Below, one piece after another: positions 7,377 to 16,219 of a stretch of DNA of 64,000 nucleotides; position 1 is the stretch's first letter; every line of letters begins with the position of its first letter. Under the pieces are notes generated by a model, which saw only the letters and a program-made list of their open reading frames with translations, made no database searches and was not told the origin of the DNA. The position numbers and the translations under genes are program-made. Source of the stretch: JAWKWA01 sp041397765 (GTDB taxonomy: Bacteria; Pseudomonadota; Alphaproteobacteria; Rhizobiales; Hyphomicrobiaceae); contig JAWKWA010000022.1 of the NCBI GenBank assembly GCA_041397765.1, forward strand, positions 1-64,000, given 5' to 3'.

Positions 7377-9058
7377 GCCCGGCTCCCCCGAGCGGCGCGG
7401 CGCGCGGTCAGATGCGCGACCCGTCCGCCATGATGGATCTCGACGGCCTCCGCGCGGATGCGCTCGGCGTCGGCCAGCTTCAGGAAGCTGCGGACGGCCT
7501 TCGCCCCTTCGCTTTCGGGATGATCGCTGCGGAAGTGGCCGCCCCGGCTCTCGGTGCGCTTCCAGGCAGCGGCCGCAATGAAGGTCGCCGCCACGATCAT
7601 GGCATCGAAGATCTCGTCGCGTTCGCCGTCGCGGACCATTCCCGCAAGACCGGCGAGCGCCGCCGCGAGCCCCTCGCCCGAGCGGACGACACCGACATCG
7701 GCCGTCATCATGCGTCTCAATTCGCCGACCGAGGCGAGATCGCTCGGCGCGCCGGCCGCATGCGCGGGGCTGTCGGGCACCGGATCGCCGCCGAGGCCGC
7801 GCCAGGGACCGATGCCGGCGATGTCCTCGGCGATGCGGGTCGCAAAGACCACCGCTTCGAGCAGCGAGTTGGAGGCCAGCCGGTTGGCGCCATGGAGGCC
7901 GGTCGCCGCCACCTCGCCGGCTGCCCACAGCCCGTCGAGCGTGGTGCGGCCACGCACGTCGGTCAGCACGCCGCCCATGTGGTAATGCGCCGCCGGCGCC
8001 ACCGGGATCGGCTGGCGAACGGGATCGATGCCGCCCTCCAGGCAGCGCTCGTAGACGGTTGGAAAGGCCGAGGGAAAACGCGCCCCGATCGCCGCGCGGC
8101 AATCGAGGAAAGCGCCGAGGCCGAGCTGGTTCTGATGGTGAACGGCACGGGCGACGATGTCGCGCGGGGCGAGCTCGGCCTCGGGATGAAGGTCGGACAT
8201 GAAGCGCCGGCCCCGGGCATCGACGAGCACCGCGCCCTCGCCGCGCAGCGCCTCGGTGGCGAGCGGCGCGGGATCGAGCCCCGCCAGGATCGCGGTCGGA
8301 TGGAACTGCACGAACTCGGCATCGGCGATCACCGCTCCGGCACGCGCCGCCATGGCGAGTCCCTCGCCACGCGCCTCGCGCGGGTTGGTCGTCACCGCAA
8401 AGAGCTGGCCGAGCCCGCCTGTCGTCAGCACCACGGCGCGGGCCATGATGTCGAGGGTCTCGGCACCGGGCCTGCTCGAAGCCCGCCGCACCCTGACGCC
8501 CGAAACGCGCCCATCGGTCTTCAGAAGCGCGGTCGCCACCACGTTCTCGACGATGCGGATCGACGGCGTGTCGCGCGCCGCCCTGACGAGCGCCGCCATG
8601 ATCGCCTGACCCGCCCGGTCGCCCTTCACGTGCACGATCCGACGGGCCGAATGGGCCGCCTCCCGCCCGACGGCAAGGCGCCCTTCGAGATCGCGGTCGA
8701 ACGGCACGCCATAGGCGAGCAGGTCGCGGATCCGCTCGGCTGCCTCCTCGGCGGTGATCTGGGCCACATTGGGATCGACGAGGCCCGCGCCCGCCGCCAT
8801 CGTGTCCCTGGCATGAGCCTCCGGACTGTCGCCCTCGCCGACGGCGGCGGCGATCCCGCCCTGCGCCCAGGTGCTGGAGGCGCCCGAGCCGATCGGCGCC
8901 GGCGTGACGATGGTCACCGGCATCGGGCTCAGCTTCAGGGCGGTGAAGAGACCGGCGAGCCCGGCGCCGACCACGACGACCGAGCCTGCCTCGCCGCTCA
9001 TGCCGGGCAGCCGGCCACTCACCGCCGGCGCCGTCGCGCCCGTCGACCTCTCACTCAT
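7373..9058 (-). CDS. nadB: L-aspartate oxidase
   Basis: FAD-dependent L-aspartate oxidase, 561 aa, oxidising aspartate to iminoaspartate for quinolinate synthesis. The N-terminal dinucleotide-binding motif is SVVVVGAGLAGLFTALKL, followed by GASSTWAQGGIAAAV, and the FAD/succinate-type active-site motif AAHYHMGGVLTDVRGRTT is present near the middle. The start at 9058 follows GAGGAG; another ATG at 9001 lies just before the FAD motif. nadA ends 55 bp upstream and nadC starts within its stop codon. Confidence 0.95.
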   Translation of the reverse strand: MSERSTGATAPAVSGRLPGMSGEAGSVVVVGAGLAGLFTALKLSPMPVTIVTPAPIGSGASSTWAQGGIAAAVGEGDSPEAHARDTMAAGAGLVDPNVAQITAEEAAERIRDLLAYGVPFDRDLEGRLAVGREAAHSARRIVHVKGDRAGQAIMAALVRAARDTPSIRIVENVVATALLKTDGRVSGVRVRRASSRPGAETLDIMARAVVLTTGGLGQLFAVTTNPREARGEGLAMAARAGAVIADAEFVQFHPTAILAGLDPAPLATEALRGEGAVLVDARGRRFMSDLHPEAELAPRDIVARAVHHQNQLGLGAFLDCRAAIGARFPSAFPTVYERCLEGGIDPVRQPIPVAPAAHYHMGGVLTDVRGRTTLDGLWAAGEVAATGLHGANRLASNSLLEAVVFATRIAEDIAGIGPWRGLGGDPVPDSPAHAAGAPSDLASVGELRRMMTADVGVVRSGEGLAAALAGLAGMVRDGERDEIFDAMIVAATFIAAAAWKRTESRGGHFRSDHPESEGAKAVRSFLKLADAERIRAEAVEIHHGGRVAHLTARRAARGSRA

Positions 9059-9113
9059 CACCCTGCTCCTCGCCGCGCCGCCGACCGCACGCCCTTGCGA
9101 TCGATGAGGGAAC

Positions 9114-10193
9114 TCAATTGGCCAGATTGACCATGCGCTCGACCGCCCGACGTGCCTTGACGGCCACCTGCGGGTCGACATGGACCTCGTCACGCATGAG
9201 GACGAGGCTGTCGAGGATCTTCGGCAGGCTGATCCGCTTCATGTGCGGGCACAGGTTGCAGGGCCTGACGAACTCCGTGCCCGGCGCCTCGACGGCGACG
9301 TTGTCGCTCATCGAGCACTCGGTCACCATCAGCACCTTGCGCGGATGCTTGTCCTTCACGTAGCTGATCATGCCCGACGTCGAGCCGGTATAGTCGGCGA
9401 CCGCGATGACCTCCGGCGGGCATTCGGGATGGGCGATGATCTTCACGCCCGGATCGCTGTCGCGATAGGCGGTCAGTTCCTCGGGCGTGAAGCGCTCGTG
9501 CACCTCGCAATGGCCCTTCCAGGCGATGATCTCGACCTTGGTCTGGGTGGCGACGTATTTCGCCAGATACTCGTCGGGGATCAGCAGCACGCGAGGGCTG
9601 CCGAGGCTCTCGACCACCTTCACGGCGTTCGACGAGGTGCAGCAGATGTCGCATTCGGCCTTCACCGCCGCCGAGGTGTTGACATAGGTGACGATCGGCA
9701 CGCCCGGATAGGCCTCGCGCAGGCGGCGGACATCCTCGGCCGTGATCGAGGCGGCGAGCGAGCAGCCGGCATTGCGGTCGGGAATGAGCACGGTCTTGTC
9801 GGGCGAGAGGATCTTCGAGGTCTCGGCCATGAAGTGCACGCCGCACTGCACGATCACCTCGGCCTTCGTCCGTGCCGCCTCGCGCGCGAGCTGCAGGCTG
9901 TCGCCCATGAAATCGCCGACGCCGTGGAAGATCTCCGGCGTCATGTAGTTGTGCGCCAGCACGACCGCATTGCGCGCCTTCTTCAGCTCGTTGATCGCCT
10001 TCACATAGGGCGCGTAGACCCGCCATTCGGCAGGGGTCACCACATGGCGCATGCGCTCGTAGTGGTCCCGGGTCGACTTCTCGACCTCGGGCGTAAAGGT
10101 CAGATCGGGCATGGGCAGCACCCCATAGCGCTCGGCGGCACTGAGGCCCTGGCGCTCCCGTCCGGACAGCACGCTCTCGGTCGTCGTCATCAT
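9114..10193 (-). CDS. nadA: Quinolinate synthase
   Basis: [4Fe-4S] quinolinate synthase, 359 aa, condensing iminoaspartate with dihydroxyacetone phosphate. Conserved elements include AHNYMTPEIF, the cysteine in VIVQCGVHFMAETSKIL, YVNTSAAVKAECDICCTSSN, and the C-terminal CNLCPHMK cluster segment. Two adjacent ATGs (10193 and 10190) follow GAGGAG; either may start. The frame is open further upstream but crosses the promoter palindrome. First gene of the nadABC operon. Confidence 0.96.
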   Translation of the reverse strand: MMTTTESVLSGRERQGLSAAERYGVLPMPDLTFTPEVEKSTRDHYERMRHVVTPAEWRVYAPYVKAINELKKARNAVVLAHNYMTPEIFHGVGDFMGDSLQLAREAARTKAEVIVQCGVHFMAETSKILSPDKTVLIPDRNAGCSLAASITAEDVRRLREAYPGVPIVTYVNTSAAVKAECDICCTSSNAVKVVESLGSPRVLLIPDEYLAKYVATQTKVEIIAWKGHCEVHERFTPEELTAYRDSDPGVKIIAHPECPPEVIAVADYTGSTSGMISYVKDKHPRKVLMVTECSMSDNVAVEAPGTEFVRPCNLCPHMKRISLPKILDSLVLMRDEVHVDPQVAVKARRAVERMVNLAN

Positions 10194-10208
10194 CGCTCTC
10201 CTCGGTCC

Positions 10209-10239
10209 TCCATATATGCTCAGATCGAGTATATATGGA
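10209..10239 (-). promoter_or_regulatory. 31-bp palindromic operator upstream of nadA
   Basis: TCCATATAT at 10209 is matched by its exact reverse complement ending at 10239, and the inner CTC and GAG also pair, giving a near-perfect 31-bp palindrome in otherwise GC-rich DNA. It lies 16 bp before the nadA start, where a repressor would block transcription of nadABC. In many alphaproteobacteria the nad genes are controlled by NadQ or NrtR-type repressors; I suggest an NAD-responsive repressor of that kind, but the motif assignment is inference. Confidence 0.6.
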
Positions 10240-10611
10240 GCCCAAAAAAACACCGGTAATCCCGATGCTTGCGCCCCTATCAGGACGATCAGGGGATAGT
10301 CCATAACATGGTGACCGGAATGGGACAATTCCACCCCATGACAGCATGGGGGAAGGCAGCCCTGAGGCGAGCGCATGACGCCGCCGACGCCGGCTTGGGC
10401 CCCGCAAACGCCGATGGGCCGCGCCTGACGCGGCTACTTCGGCAAGGAATCGGGCAATTGCCAGGTCGGCCAGCCTGCCGGTCGATCGCGCGGTCCCGCC
10501 GCCGTTTTCCGGTCACCGGAATTGACTTATAGTTTTGCTCAGACTGCGTGATTCGATCGAGGGCGCGTGATCGCGGCTCGGGGAGGGGTCTGTCCGGTCC
10601 GGCCAGCTCTC
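10240..10611. other. Intergenic region between nadA and hsp20
   Basis: No gene recognised. Several short open frames occur on both strands but none has a recognisable product or a ribosome binding site. GTGACCGGAAT at 10311 and GTCACCGGAAT at 10512 are related short motifs of unknown meaning. Confidence 0.4.
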
Positions 10612-10640
10612 CTTGAAACCGCCCTGCCGGCCGCACATAT
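10612..10640 (+). promoter_or_regulatory. Putative RpoH (heat-shock sigma) promoter for hsp20
   Basis: CTTGAAA at 10612-10618 followed after 15 bases by CACATAT at 10634-10640 fits the alphaproteobacterial RpoH pattern (CTTG in the -35 region and a C-rich TAT -10). It lies about 120 bp upstream of the Hsp20 start, leaving room for a long 5' leader. Confidence 0.45.
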
Positions 10641-10760
10641 CATGCACAGGTCCGGTTCGGTCGCCCTTCGGGGGATCGCTGCCGAGTGAGGCGCCGCAAT
10701 GGGCTGCTCCGCAGGGGACCGGGCAAACGGGTAGTCGCTTCTCAACGAGGACTCGCCGAA

Positions 10761-11189
10761 ATGTCGCGGATGTCACTTCTGAACAGCCCTCTGCTTCTCG
10801 GCTTCGACGACATCGAGCGGGTTCTCGACAGGGTGTCGAAGGCACCCGGCGACGGCTATCCCCCTTACAATATCGAGCGGCTGACCGGCGAGAACGGCCA
10901 TGGCGAGATCCTCAGGATCACGCTCGCGGTCGCCGGCTTCACGCGCGATCAGCTCGACGTCTCGATCGAGGACAGCCAACTCACCATTCGCGGCAAGCAG
11001 GACGAGGACAAAGCCAGAACCTATCTTCATCGCGGCATCGCCGCGCGCCAGTTCCAGCGCACCTTCGTGCTCGCCGACGGCATAGAGGTCCGCTCCGCCA
11101 GTCTCGACAATGGACTCCTGTCGATCGATCTCGTCCGGCCCGAGCCCGAGCGGCTCATCCGCAAGATCGAGATCGGCAACGGCAGTTGA
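10761..11189 (+). CDS. Small heat-shock protein, Hsp20/alpha-crystallin family
   Basis: ATP-independent holdase chaperone of 142 aa. The alpha-crystallin domain spans about residues 33-128, with the conserved PPYNIERL entry, ITLAVAGFTRDQLDVSIED, and the SLDNGLLSIDL strand that corresponds to the usual A.x.nGvL motif. The N-terminal MSRMSLLNSPLLLGFDDIER segment is typical of Hyphomicrobiales Hsp20 proteins and supports the start at 10761. It is followed by a DUF1150 gene, a common pairing in this order, and preceded by a heat-shock-like promoter. Confidence 0.93.
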   Translation: MSRMSLLNSPLLLGFDDIERVLDRVSKAPGDGYPPYNIERLTGENGHGEILRITLAVAGFTRDQLDVSIEDSQLTIRGKQDEDKARTYLHRGIAARQFQRTFVLADGIEVRSASLDNGLLSIDLVRPEPERLIRKIEIGNGS

Positions 11190-11311
11190 GGTCTGGTCGC
11201 CGGCCGCGGCCAGATCACGGCGACACCTTGAAGGCCCGGCCGGGCATCGGGCGGGCCCCCGGAAGGGAGCGGTCGATCGGAATGCGGGCGGGGCAAGAAG
11301 GAGTGGACGAG

Positions 11312-11590
11312 ATGAACGATACGGCAAAGGATGCGAAGCTCGAGACCAGCTTCGATGCCATGAGCGCGATCGATCTGGCCTCGCTCGGCGACGGCCAGGT
11401 CGCCTATATCCGCGAGATGACCTCGGACGAGGCCGAGCGCATGTTCCCGACGATCGTCGGCATCCCCGAGGGCATCCATATTTTCGCCCTGCACGGCGCC
11501 GATGGCACACCGATCGCGCTCACCGACAGCCGCCAGGCGGCCGAGGCGCATGCGATCGAGGACCATCTGACGGTCGCGAGCCTGCACTGA
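11312..11590 (+). CDS. DUF1150 family protein
   Basis: Small acidic protein of 92 aa of the DUF1150 family, function unknown. Conserved segments are LGDGQVAYIREMTSDEA, FP.I.GIPEGI.IFALH.ADG and PIALTDSRQAAEAHA. The start at 11312 follows AAGGAG. It sits 122 bp after hsp20 on the same strand; that pairing is conserved in Hyphomicrobiales, so a role linked to stress or protein quality control is a reasonable but unproven inference. Confidence 0.88.
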   Translation: MNDTAKDAKLETSFDAMSAIDLASLGDGQVAYIREMTSDEAERMFPTIVGIPEGIHIFALHGADGTPIALTDSRQAAEAHAIEDHLTVASLH

Positions 11591-11684
11591 CGAATGACGA
11601 GGCGCCCGCGAGGGCGACCATGACGCGGGCTCGGACAGGATGCCTGATCGGAGCCTGACGCGTGATCTGTCAGGATGAATGAAG

Positions 11685-11716
11685 AAGGCCGCCGTCCGGC
11701 TCCGGGCGGCGGCCTT
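11685..11716. terminator. Hairpin terminator between DUF1150 and ptsN
   Basis: AAGGCCGCCGTCCG pairs with CGGGCGGCGGCCTT around a short GCTC loop. It lies between two convergent genes and ends in the AAGG/CCTT form common for intrinsic terminators here, though without a long T-tract. Confidence 0.6.
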
Positions 11717-11787
11717 GTCATGTATGAGCCGGGAGGTCGCCAGTCACCCGCACGGGCGCCGCGCACTGCCCCGTCGGTCGCGGCCGT

Positions 11788-12252
11788 TCAGGCCGCGTTC
11801 GAGGCGAGCGGCTCGGTCAGGATCGAATAGAGCGCCGCGCGCGAGCTCGAGGCCCTCAGCTTCTCGATCGCCGCCGGCTCGCGGACCAGCCGCGAGATGC
11901 GGGCCAGCGCCTTCAGATGGTCGGCGCCCGCCGATTCCGGCGCGAGCAGCAGGAAGACGAGATCGACCTTCTCCCCGTCGAGCGCGTCGAAATCGACCGG
12001 CTCGTCGATGCGCGCGAACAGGCAGACTATCTGTTTCAGCGTGGCGAGCCGGCCATGCGGGATGGCGATCCCCTTGCTGATACCGGTCGAGCCGAGCCGC
12101 TCGCGCTGCAGCAGCGTCTCGAAGACGGCGCGCTGGTCGAGCCCCTTCTGCTCGGCGGCGATGGCAGCAAGGTCGTGCAAGACCTGCTTCTTGCTCTTCG
12201 CCTTGAGCTGAGGGATGACGCCCTCGGGCGTGATGAGATCGCCAAGATCCAT
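11788..12252 (-). CDS. ptsN: PTS IIA-like nitrogen-regulatory protein (EIIA-Ntr)
   Basis: Phosphocarrier of the nitrogen phosphotransferase system, 154 aa. The phosphorylated His is in GISKGIAIPHGRLATL. The N-terminus (MDLGDLITPEGVIPQLKAKS) matches family members, which favours the ATG at 12252 over the one at 12258. In alphaproteobacteria this protein regulates nitrogen, potassium and stress responses rather than sugar uptake. It closes the rpoN-hpf-ptsN cluster. Confidence 0.94.
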   Translation of the reverse strand: MDLGDLITPEGVIPQLKAKSKKQVLHDLAAIAAEQKGLDQRAVFETLLQRERLGSTGISKGIAIPHGRLATLKQIVCLFARIDEPVDFDALDGEKVDLVFLLLAPESAGADHLKALARISRLVREPAAIEKLRASSSRAALYSILTEPLASNAA

Positions 12253-12532
12253 GAGCATCTCTTTTCTTCAACGTCGAGCGGGGCAGACGAGCTGCCGGCT
12301 CATGTCAGGTGACCGTTCCGGTCCGAATTCCTCGATCGAGGCAGCATCCGTGCCAGCCGGGAGCCGCCTCCTGCAGAGCCTTGCCCGCCCGGGCGCTCGA
12401 TCCGGTCTTCACCCCGGAGAGCGCCGCCAAACGAAAGGCCCCCATGCCAATCCTTCGTCTCCAACGGGCCCGCGACCTCGTCACGCCCCAAGCCGTCCCG
12501 GGAGGCCGCTGCCTCGCCCTGGTCCGGTCCGC

Positions 12533-13120
12533 TCAGCCGGCCTCCTCGCCGCGCGGATCGATCCAGCCAATATGCCCGTCCCTGCGACGATAGACGATGT
12601 TTATCCTGCCATGCGTGGCATGCCGGAAGACCAGCACCGGCTCGTCGGACAGGTCAAGCGACATCACCGCCGTAGCGACGGCCATCGTGCCGATCGACGA
12701 CTTTTCCTCGGCTATGATGACCGGAGTGTGATCGCCGTCCCCGCCTTCGGACTCCGTGTCCGGACTTTCGCCGATCAGATGATCGACTGCTTCCAGCTCG
12801 CCCGCAGAGCGTCCGTCCGCATGGGCATGATGGTTCTTCAATCGCCGCTTGTAGCGACGCATCCGCTTCTCGAGGCGCTCGATCGCCCCATCGGCGCTGA
12901 CATAGGCATCCTCGGCCTCCGCGGAGGAGCGCAGCGACAGCCCTGAGCGCAGCGACAGCGAGCAATGCGTCAGGAAGCGTCCGCGCTCCTTCTCGACGAC
13001 CACCCGGCCGCCGATCTCCAATCCGGGGTACTTCTCGACGACCTCGTCGATCCGGCCGGCGATATGCGCTCGCAGCGCATCGCCGATATCGAGGCCTTTG
13101 CCGGTGATGTGGACAATCAT
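12533..13120 (-). CDS. hpf: Long-form ribosome hibernation promoting factor
   Basis: Ribosome-associated factor of 195 aa. The N-terminal RaiA/YfiA domain begins MIVHITGKGLDIGDALRAHI and contains a conserved basic helix (RLEKRMRRYKRRLKNHH). After an acidic linker, the C-terminal dimerisation domain shows SLDLSDEPVLVFRHATHGRI and NIVYRRRDGHIGWIDP. This two-domain form drives formation of 100S ribosome dimers in stationary phase. It lies in the usual place between rpoN and ptsN. The start at 13120 is chosen from homology; an upstream in-frame start at 13171 is less likely. Confidence 0.95.
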   Translation of the reverse strand: MIVHITGKGLDIGDALRAHIAGRIDEVVEKYPGLEIGGRVVVEKERGRFLTHCSLSLRSGLSLRSSAEAEDAYVSADGAIERLEKRMRRYKRRLKNHHAHADGRSAGELEAVDHLIGESPDTESEGGDGDHTPVIIAEEKSSIGTMAVATAVMSLDLSDEPVLVFRHATHGRINIVYRRRDGHIGWIDPRGEEAG

Positions 13121-13541
13121 CGTCTGCCTGATGGTTGCCGGGTTCGACTGCGCTCCGGACAGGAGCAGCACGCTTGCGTGGTCAGCTTGTCGGGGCAGAG
13201 CAACTGGAACGCCGAAGCCGAAGGCGACGCGACTCCAAGATCGCGGCGGACCCTAGCGGAGGGGGCCTGGGGTGTCAAATCGCCTTGGACCTCGCCGGCC
13301 ATGGCCGCCGCTCGTCGCCGCGCCCCGCTTACGCCGACCGCAGGAGGCATCCCCGCCGGCAAGGAGAGCAAGATCTGGCCACTATGAAAAAACCAATCCT
13401 ATCAGTATGTTGTGTCGCAGCTTCGGGCCAGCGACCGGCGGCGCGACAGGCGCGGCCCGCCGGGCGATTTGCACAGGCACCGCGAACCGATTGCCGCACC
13501 CCTCGCCTGGTCCCGGCCCGTCCCGGCAGCCGCACCGGCAT
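13121..13541. other. Intergenic region between rpoN and hpf
   Basis: No gene recognised; the short frames are shadows without support. It presumably holds the hpf promoter, but no convincing promoter or hairpin is visible. Confidence 0.4.
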
Positions 13542-15086
13542 TCACGCCGGAACGCGCGCCCGCTCCGCCATCCGCTTCTCGCGCCGGCGCTGCACCGAGG
13601 AGGAGATGTTCATGCCTTCCCGATACTTGGCGACGGTGCGGCGGGCGATGTCGATGCCCTCGCCCTGGAGCTTCTGCACGATCGCGTCGTCCGACAGCAC
13701 GCCCTCGGCCGTCTCGGCGTCGATGAGCTGGCGGATGCGGTGGCGTACCGCCTCGGAGGAATGGCTCTCCCCGCCGCCGCCGGCCGAGGCGATCGCCGAG
13801 GTGAAGAAATATTTGAGCTCGAACACGCCGCGATTGGTGGCCATGTACTTGCTCGACGTCACACGGCTGACGGTCGATTCGTGCATCGAGATGGCATCGG
13901 CGACCGTCTTCAGGTTGATCGGCCGCAGATGCGCGATGCCATAGGTGAGGAAGGCATCCTGCTGGCGGACGATCTCCTCGGCGACCTTCAGGATCGTCCG
14001 CGCCCGCTGGTCGAGGCTGCGCACCAGCCAGTTGGCCGATTGCAGGCAGTCGTTGAGGTAGACCTTGTCCTCGCCACGCTGGGCGTGACGGGTGACCGAG
14101 GTGAAATAGGAGCGGTTGACGAGCACTTTCGGCAGGGTCTCGCTGTTGAGCTCGACCTGCCAGCCGCCATCGTTGCGCGGCCGCACGATCACGTCGGGAA
14201 CCACCGTCTGGACCGGGGCCGAGCCGTATTTGAGACCGGGCTTGGGGTTGAGGCGGCGAACCTCGGCGACCATGTCGGTGATGTCGTCCATGTCGCAACC
14301 GCAGGCCTTCCTCAGGCTGGCGAAGTCGTGCCGGGCGAGCAGATGCAGATTGTCGAGAAAGGCGGCGATCATCGGGTCGTAGCGGCCGATCTCGCGCAGC
14401 TGGATGGCGAGACATTCCGAGAGCGAGCGGGCGAGCACGCCGGACGGCTCGAAGCGCTGCATGACCGCGAGCACCTTCTCGACCTTGGCGATGCTGGCGC
14501 CGAGCCGGTCGGCGAGCTGGCCGAGATCGCCACGCAGATAGCCGGCGTCGTCGACCATGTCGATGAGGTTCGCGCCGATGAAGCGCTCGACCGGATCGGC
14601 GATCGCCAGCGCGAGCTGCGCGCCGAGATGGTCGGCAAGGTCGGGAACGCTCGCGACATACTCTTCCAGATTGGGATCGGAATCGTCGAAAGCCTGGCTG
14701 CGGCTGCCGACCGAGGCCCAGCTCCCCTCGCCCGGCATCGCCGATGCGCCGGTCGAGGCATCCGGATCGACGTTGGAATAGTCGGTGTCGAGATCGCCGG
14801 CCGGATCGACCGCCGCCTTGCCCGTCTCCATCCAGGTATCGGTGCCCTGGTCGGCGGCCGCCGTCGAGGGGCCATCCCCGCCGTCACGGTCGATGGTCTG
14901 GTCGAACGGGTCGGGGCCGGCAGGCTGGTCGTCGCGCTCGAGCAGCGGGTTGCGCTCGAGCTCGGCCTCGACGAAGGCCGACAGCTCCAGATTCGACAGC
15001 TGCAGCAGCTTGATCGCCTGCTGCAGCTGCGGCGTCATGACCAGCGCCTGGCCCTGCCTGAGCTCTAGCTTGGTGGAAAGCGCCAT
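13542..15086 (-). CDS. rpoN: RNA polymerase sigma-54 factor
   Basis: Sigma-54, 514 aa. Region I is the Gln/Leu-rich N-terminus (LELRQGQALVMTPQLQQAIK), region II is acidic (about 70-150), and region III carries the core-binding domain, the HTH (MHESTVSRVTSSKYM) and the diagnostic RpoN box in ARRTVAKYREGMNI. The start MALSTKLELR at 15086 matches the family; upstream in-frame codons are not conserved. It directs transcription of nitrogen and other alternative regulons with AAA+ activators, one of which is encoded at 36110. Confidence 0.97.
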   Translation of the reverse strand: MALSTKLELRQGQALVMTPQLQQAIKLLQLSNLELSAFVEAELERNPLLERDDQPAGPDPFDQTIDRDGGDGPSTAAADQGTDTWMETGKAAVDPAGDLDTDYSNVDPDASTGASAMPGEGSWASVGSRSQAFDDSDPNLEEYVASVPDLADHLGAQLALAIADPVERFIGANLIDMVDDAGYLRGDLGQLADRLGASIAKVEKVLAVMQRFEPSGVLARSLSECLAIQLREIGRYDPMIAAFLDNLHLLARHDFASLRKACGCDMDDITDMVAEVRRLNPKPGLKYGSAPVQTVVPDVIVRPRNDGGWQVELNSETLPKVLVNRSYFTSVTRHAQRGEDKVYLNDCLQSANWLVRSLDQRARTILKVAEEIVRQQDAFLTYGIAHLRPINLKTVADAISMHESTVSRVTSSKYMATNRGVFELKYFFTSAIASAGGGGESHSSEAVRHRIRQLIDAETAEGVLSDDAIVQKLQGEGIDIARRTVAKYREGMNISSSVQRRREKRMAERARVPA

Positions 15087-15144
15087 CCCGAAAGTTCCTC
15101 GAAGTCCTCGGTACACGGCTTACGATGGACGCATTTCGTTACGC

Positions 15145-16005
15145 TTAAAGCTTCATGTCGCCGAGATAGACCCGCCGGACTTCTTCATTGCTAATGATCT
15201 CTTGCGGATCGCCCTGGGTCAGGACTTGACCGTCGAAGACGATATAGGCGCGGTCGATGAGGTTGAGCGTCTCGCGGACATTGTGGTCGGTGATGAGCAC
15301 GCCGATGCCGCGGCGGGTCAGATGGCGCACCAGGACCTGGATGTCGCCGACCGCGATCGGATCGATGCCGGCGAAGGGCTCGTCGAGCAGCATGTAGGAG
15401 GGGCGGCTGGCAAGGGCCCGCGCGATCTCGCAGCGCCGACGCTCGCCGCCCGAGAGCGCGATCGAAGGCGACTTGCGCAACCGCGTGATGCGAAATTCCT
15501 CGAGCAGGCTGTCGAGCTGCTCCTTGCGCTTCTTGCGGTTGCGCTCGACCAGTTCGAGCACCGCCATGATGTTTTCCTCGACCGTCAGGCCGCGGAAGAT
15601 CGAAGCCTCCTGCGGCAGATAGCCGATGCCGAGCCGGGCCCTCCGGTACATCGGCAGGCGCGTCACGTCGTGGCCGTCGATGAGGATCTGACCGTCGTCG
15701 GCCGGGATGAGGCCGGTGATCATGTAGAAGACGGTGGTCTTGCCGGCACCGTTGGGCCCGAGCAGACCGACCGCCTCGCCGCGCCTCAAGGCGAGGCTGA
15801 CGCCCTTGACGACGTTCCGCCGCTTGAAGCTCTTCTTGACGCCCCTGACGGTCAGCCAGCCGTCGCCGGCGGGCGTCGGACCCGCCCCGCCGCGCGCCCT
15901 GTCGACGCCATCGTCCGGCACGGTGCGCACTCGTCCGCCCGGGTCGGGGCGGGCATCGACCGGAACGGCCTCGGTCCGCTGGCGGGATGTGAATGGCTTG
16001 TTCAA
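15145..16005 (-). CDS. lptB: LPS export ABC transporter ATP-binding protein
   Basis: Cytoplasmic ATPase of the LptB2FGC lipopolysaccharide extractor. Walker A is GLLGPNGAGKTTVFYM, the signature is ALSGGERRRCEIARAL, Walker B is YMLLDEPFAGIDP, and the H-loop is ITDHNVRETL. The ABC domain starts only at about residue 50; the first 50 residues are a Pro/Arg-rich extension. The 16005 start is a TTG, so the true start may be further downstream and the extension may not exist. It lies 58 bp upstream of rpoN and downstream of the LptC-LptA fusion, the normal order. Confidence 0.94.
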   Translation of the reverse strand: MNKPFTSRQRTEAVPVDARPDPGGRVRTVPDDGVDRARGGAGPTPAGDGWLTVRGVKKSFKRRNVVKGVSLALRRGEAVGLLGPNGAGKTTVFYMITGLIPADDGQILIDGHDVTRLPMYRRARLGIGYLPQEASIFRGLTVEENIMAVLELVERNRKKRKEQLDSLLEEFRITRLRKSPSIALSGGERRRCEIARALASRPSYMLLDEPFAGIDPIAVGDIQVLVRHLTRRGIGVLITDHNVRETLNLIDRAYIVFDGQVLTQGDPQEIISNEEVRRVYLGDMKL

Positions 16006-16104
16006 GTCCGGTTCCGTCGCTTCAGTTCACGTGGTCCGCCGGGTGCCGCCGCGAGGTCGCTCCCCGCTCCTTGCCACCCCGCCCGGCCTGCACTGTCGTT
16101 GGCA

Positions 16105-16143
16105 TCTGGCCCTGACGTCTGGCCCTGACGTCTGGCCCTGATA
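16105..16143. repeat. 13-bp tandem repeat, three copies
   Basis: TCTGGCCCTGACG occurs twice head to tail (16105-16117, 16118-16130) and a third copy (16131-16143) differs in its last two bases. It lies in the 214-bp gap between the LptC-LptA fusion and lptB. Confidence 0.8.
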
Positions 16144-16219
16144 ACTGGCCAACACAGGCTGAGGACGGCCATGACGGCGGGTCGCGGTCATGTCCATCCC
16201 GCGGTGATATCTTATCATG

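Noticed and set aside
6498..8102. Extended frame joining nadC with an upstream N-terminal half
   Set aside because: The upstream part overlaps nadB in another frame and is not conserved; the GTG at 7376 fits the operon overlap.
7175..9130. Plus-strand open frame of about 650 codons opposite nadC and nadB
   Set aside because: High-GC antisense frame with shadow composition and no ribosome site; nadB and nadC are certain.
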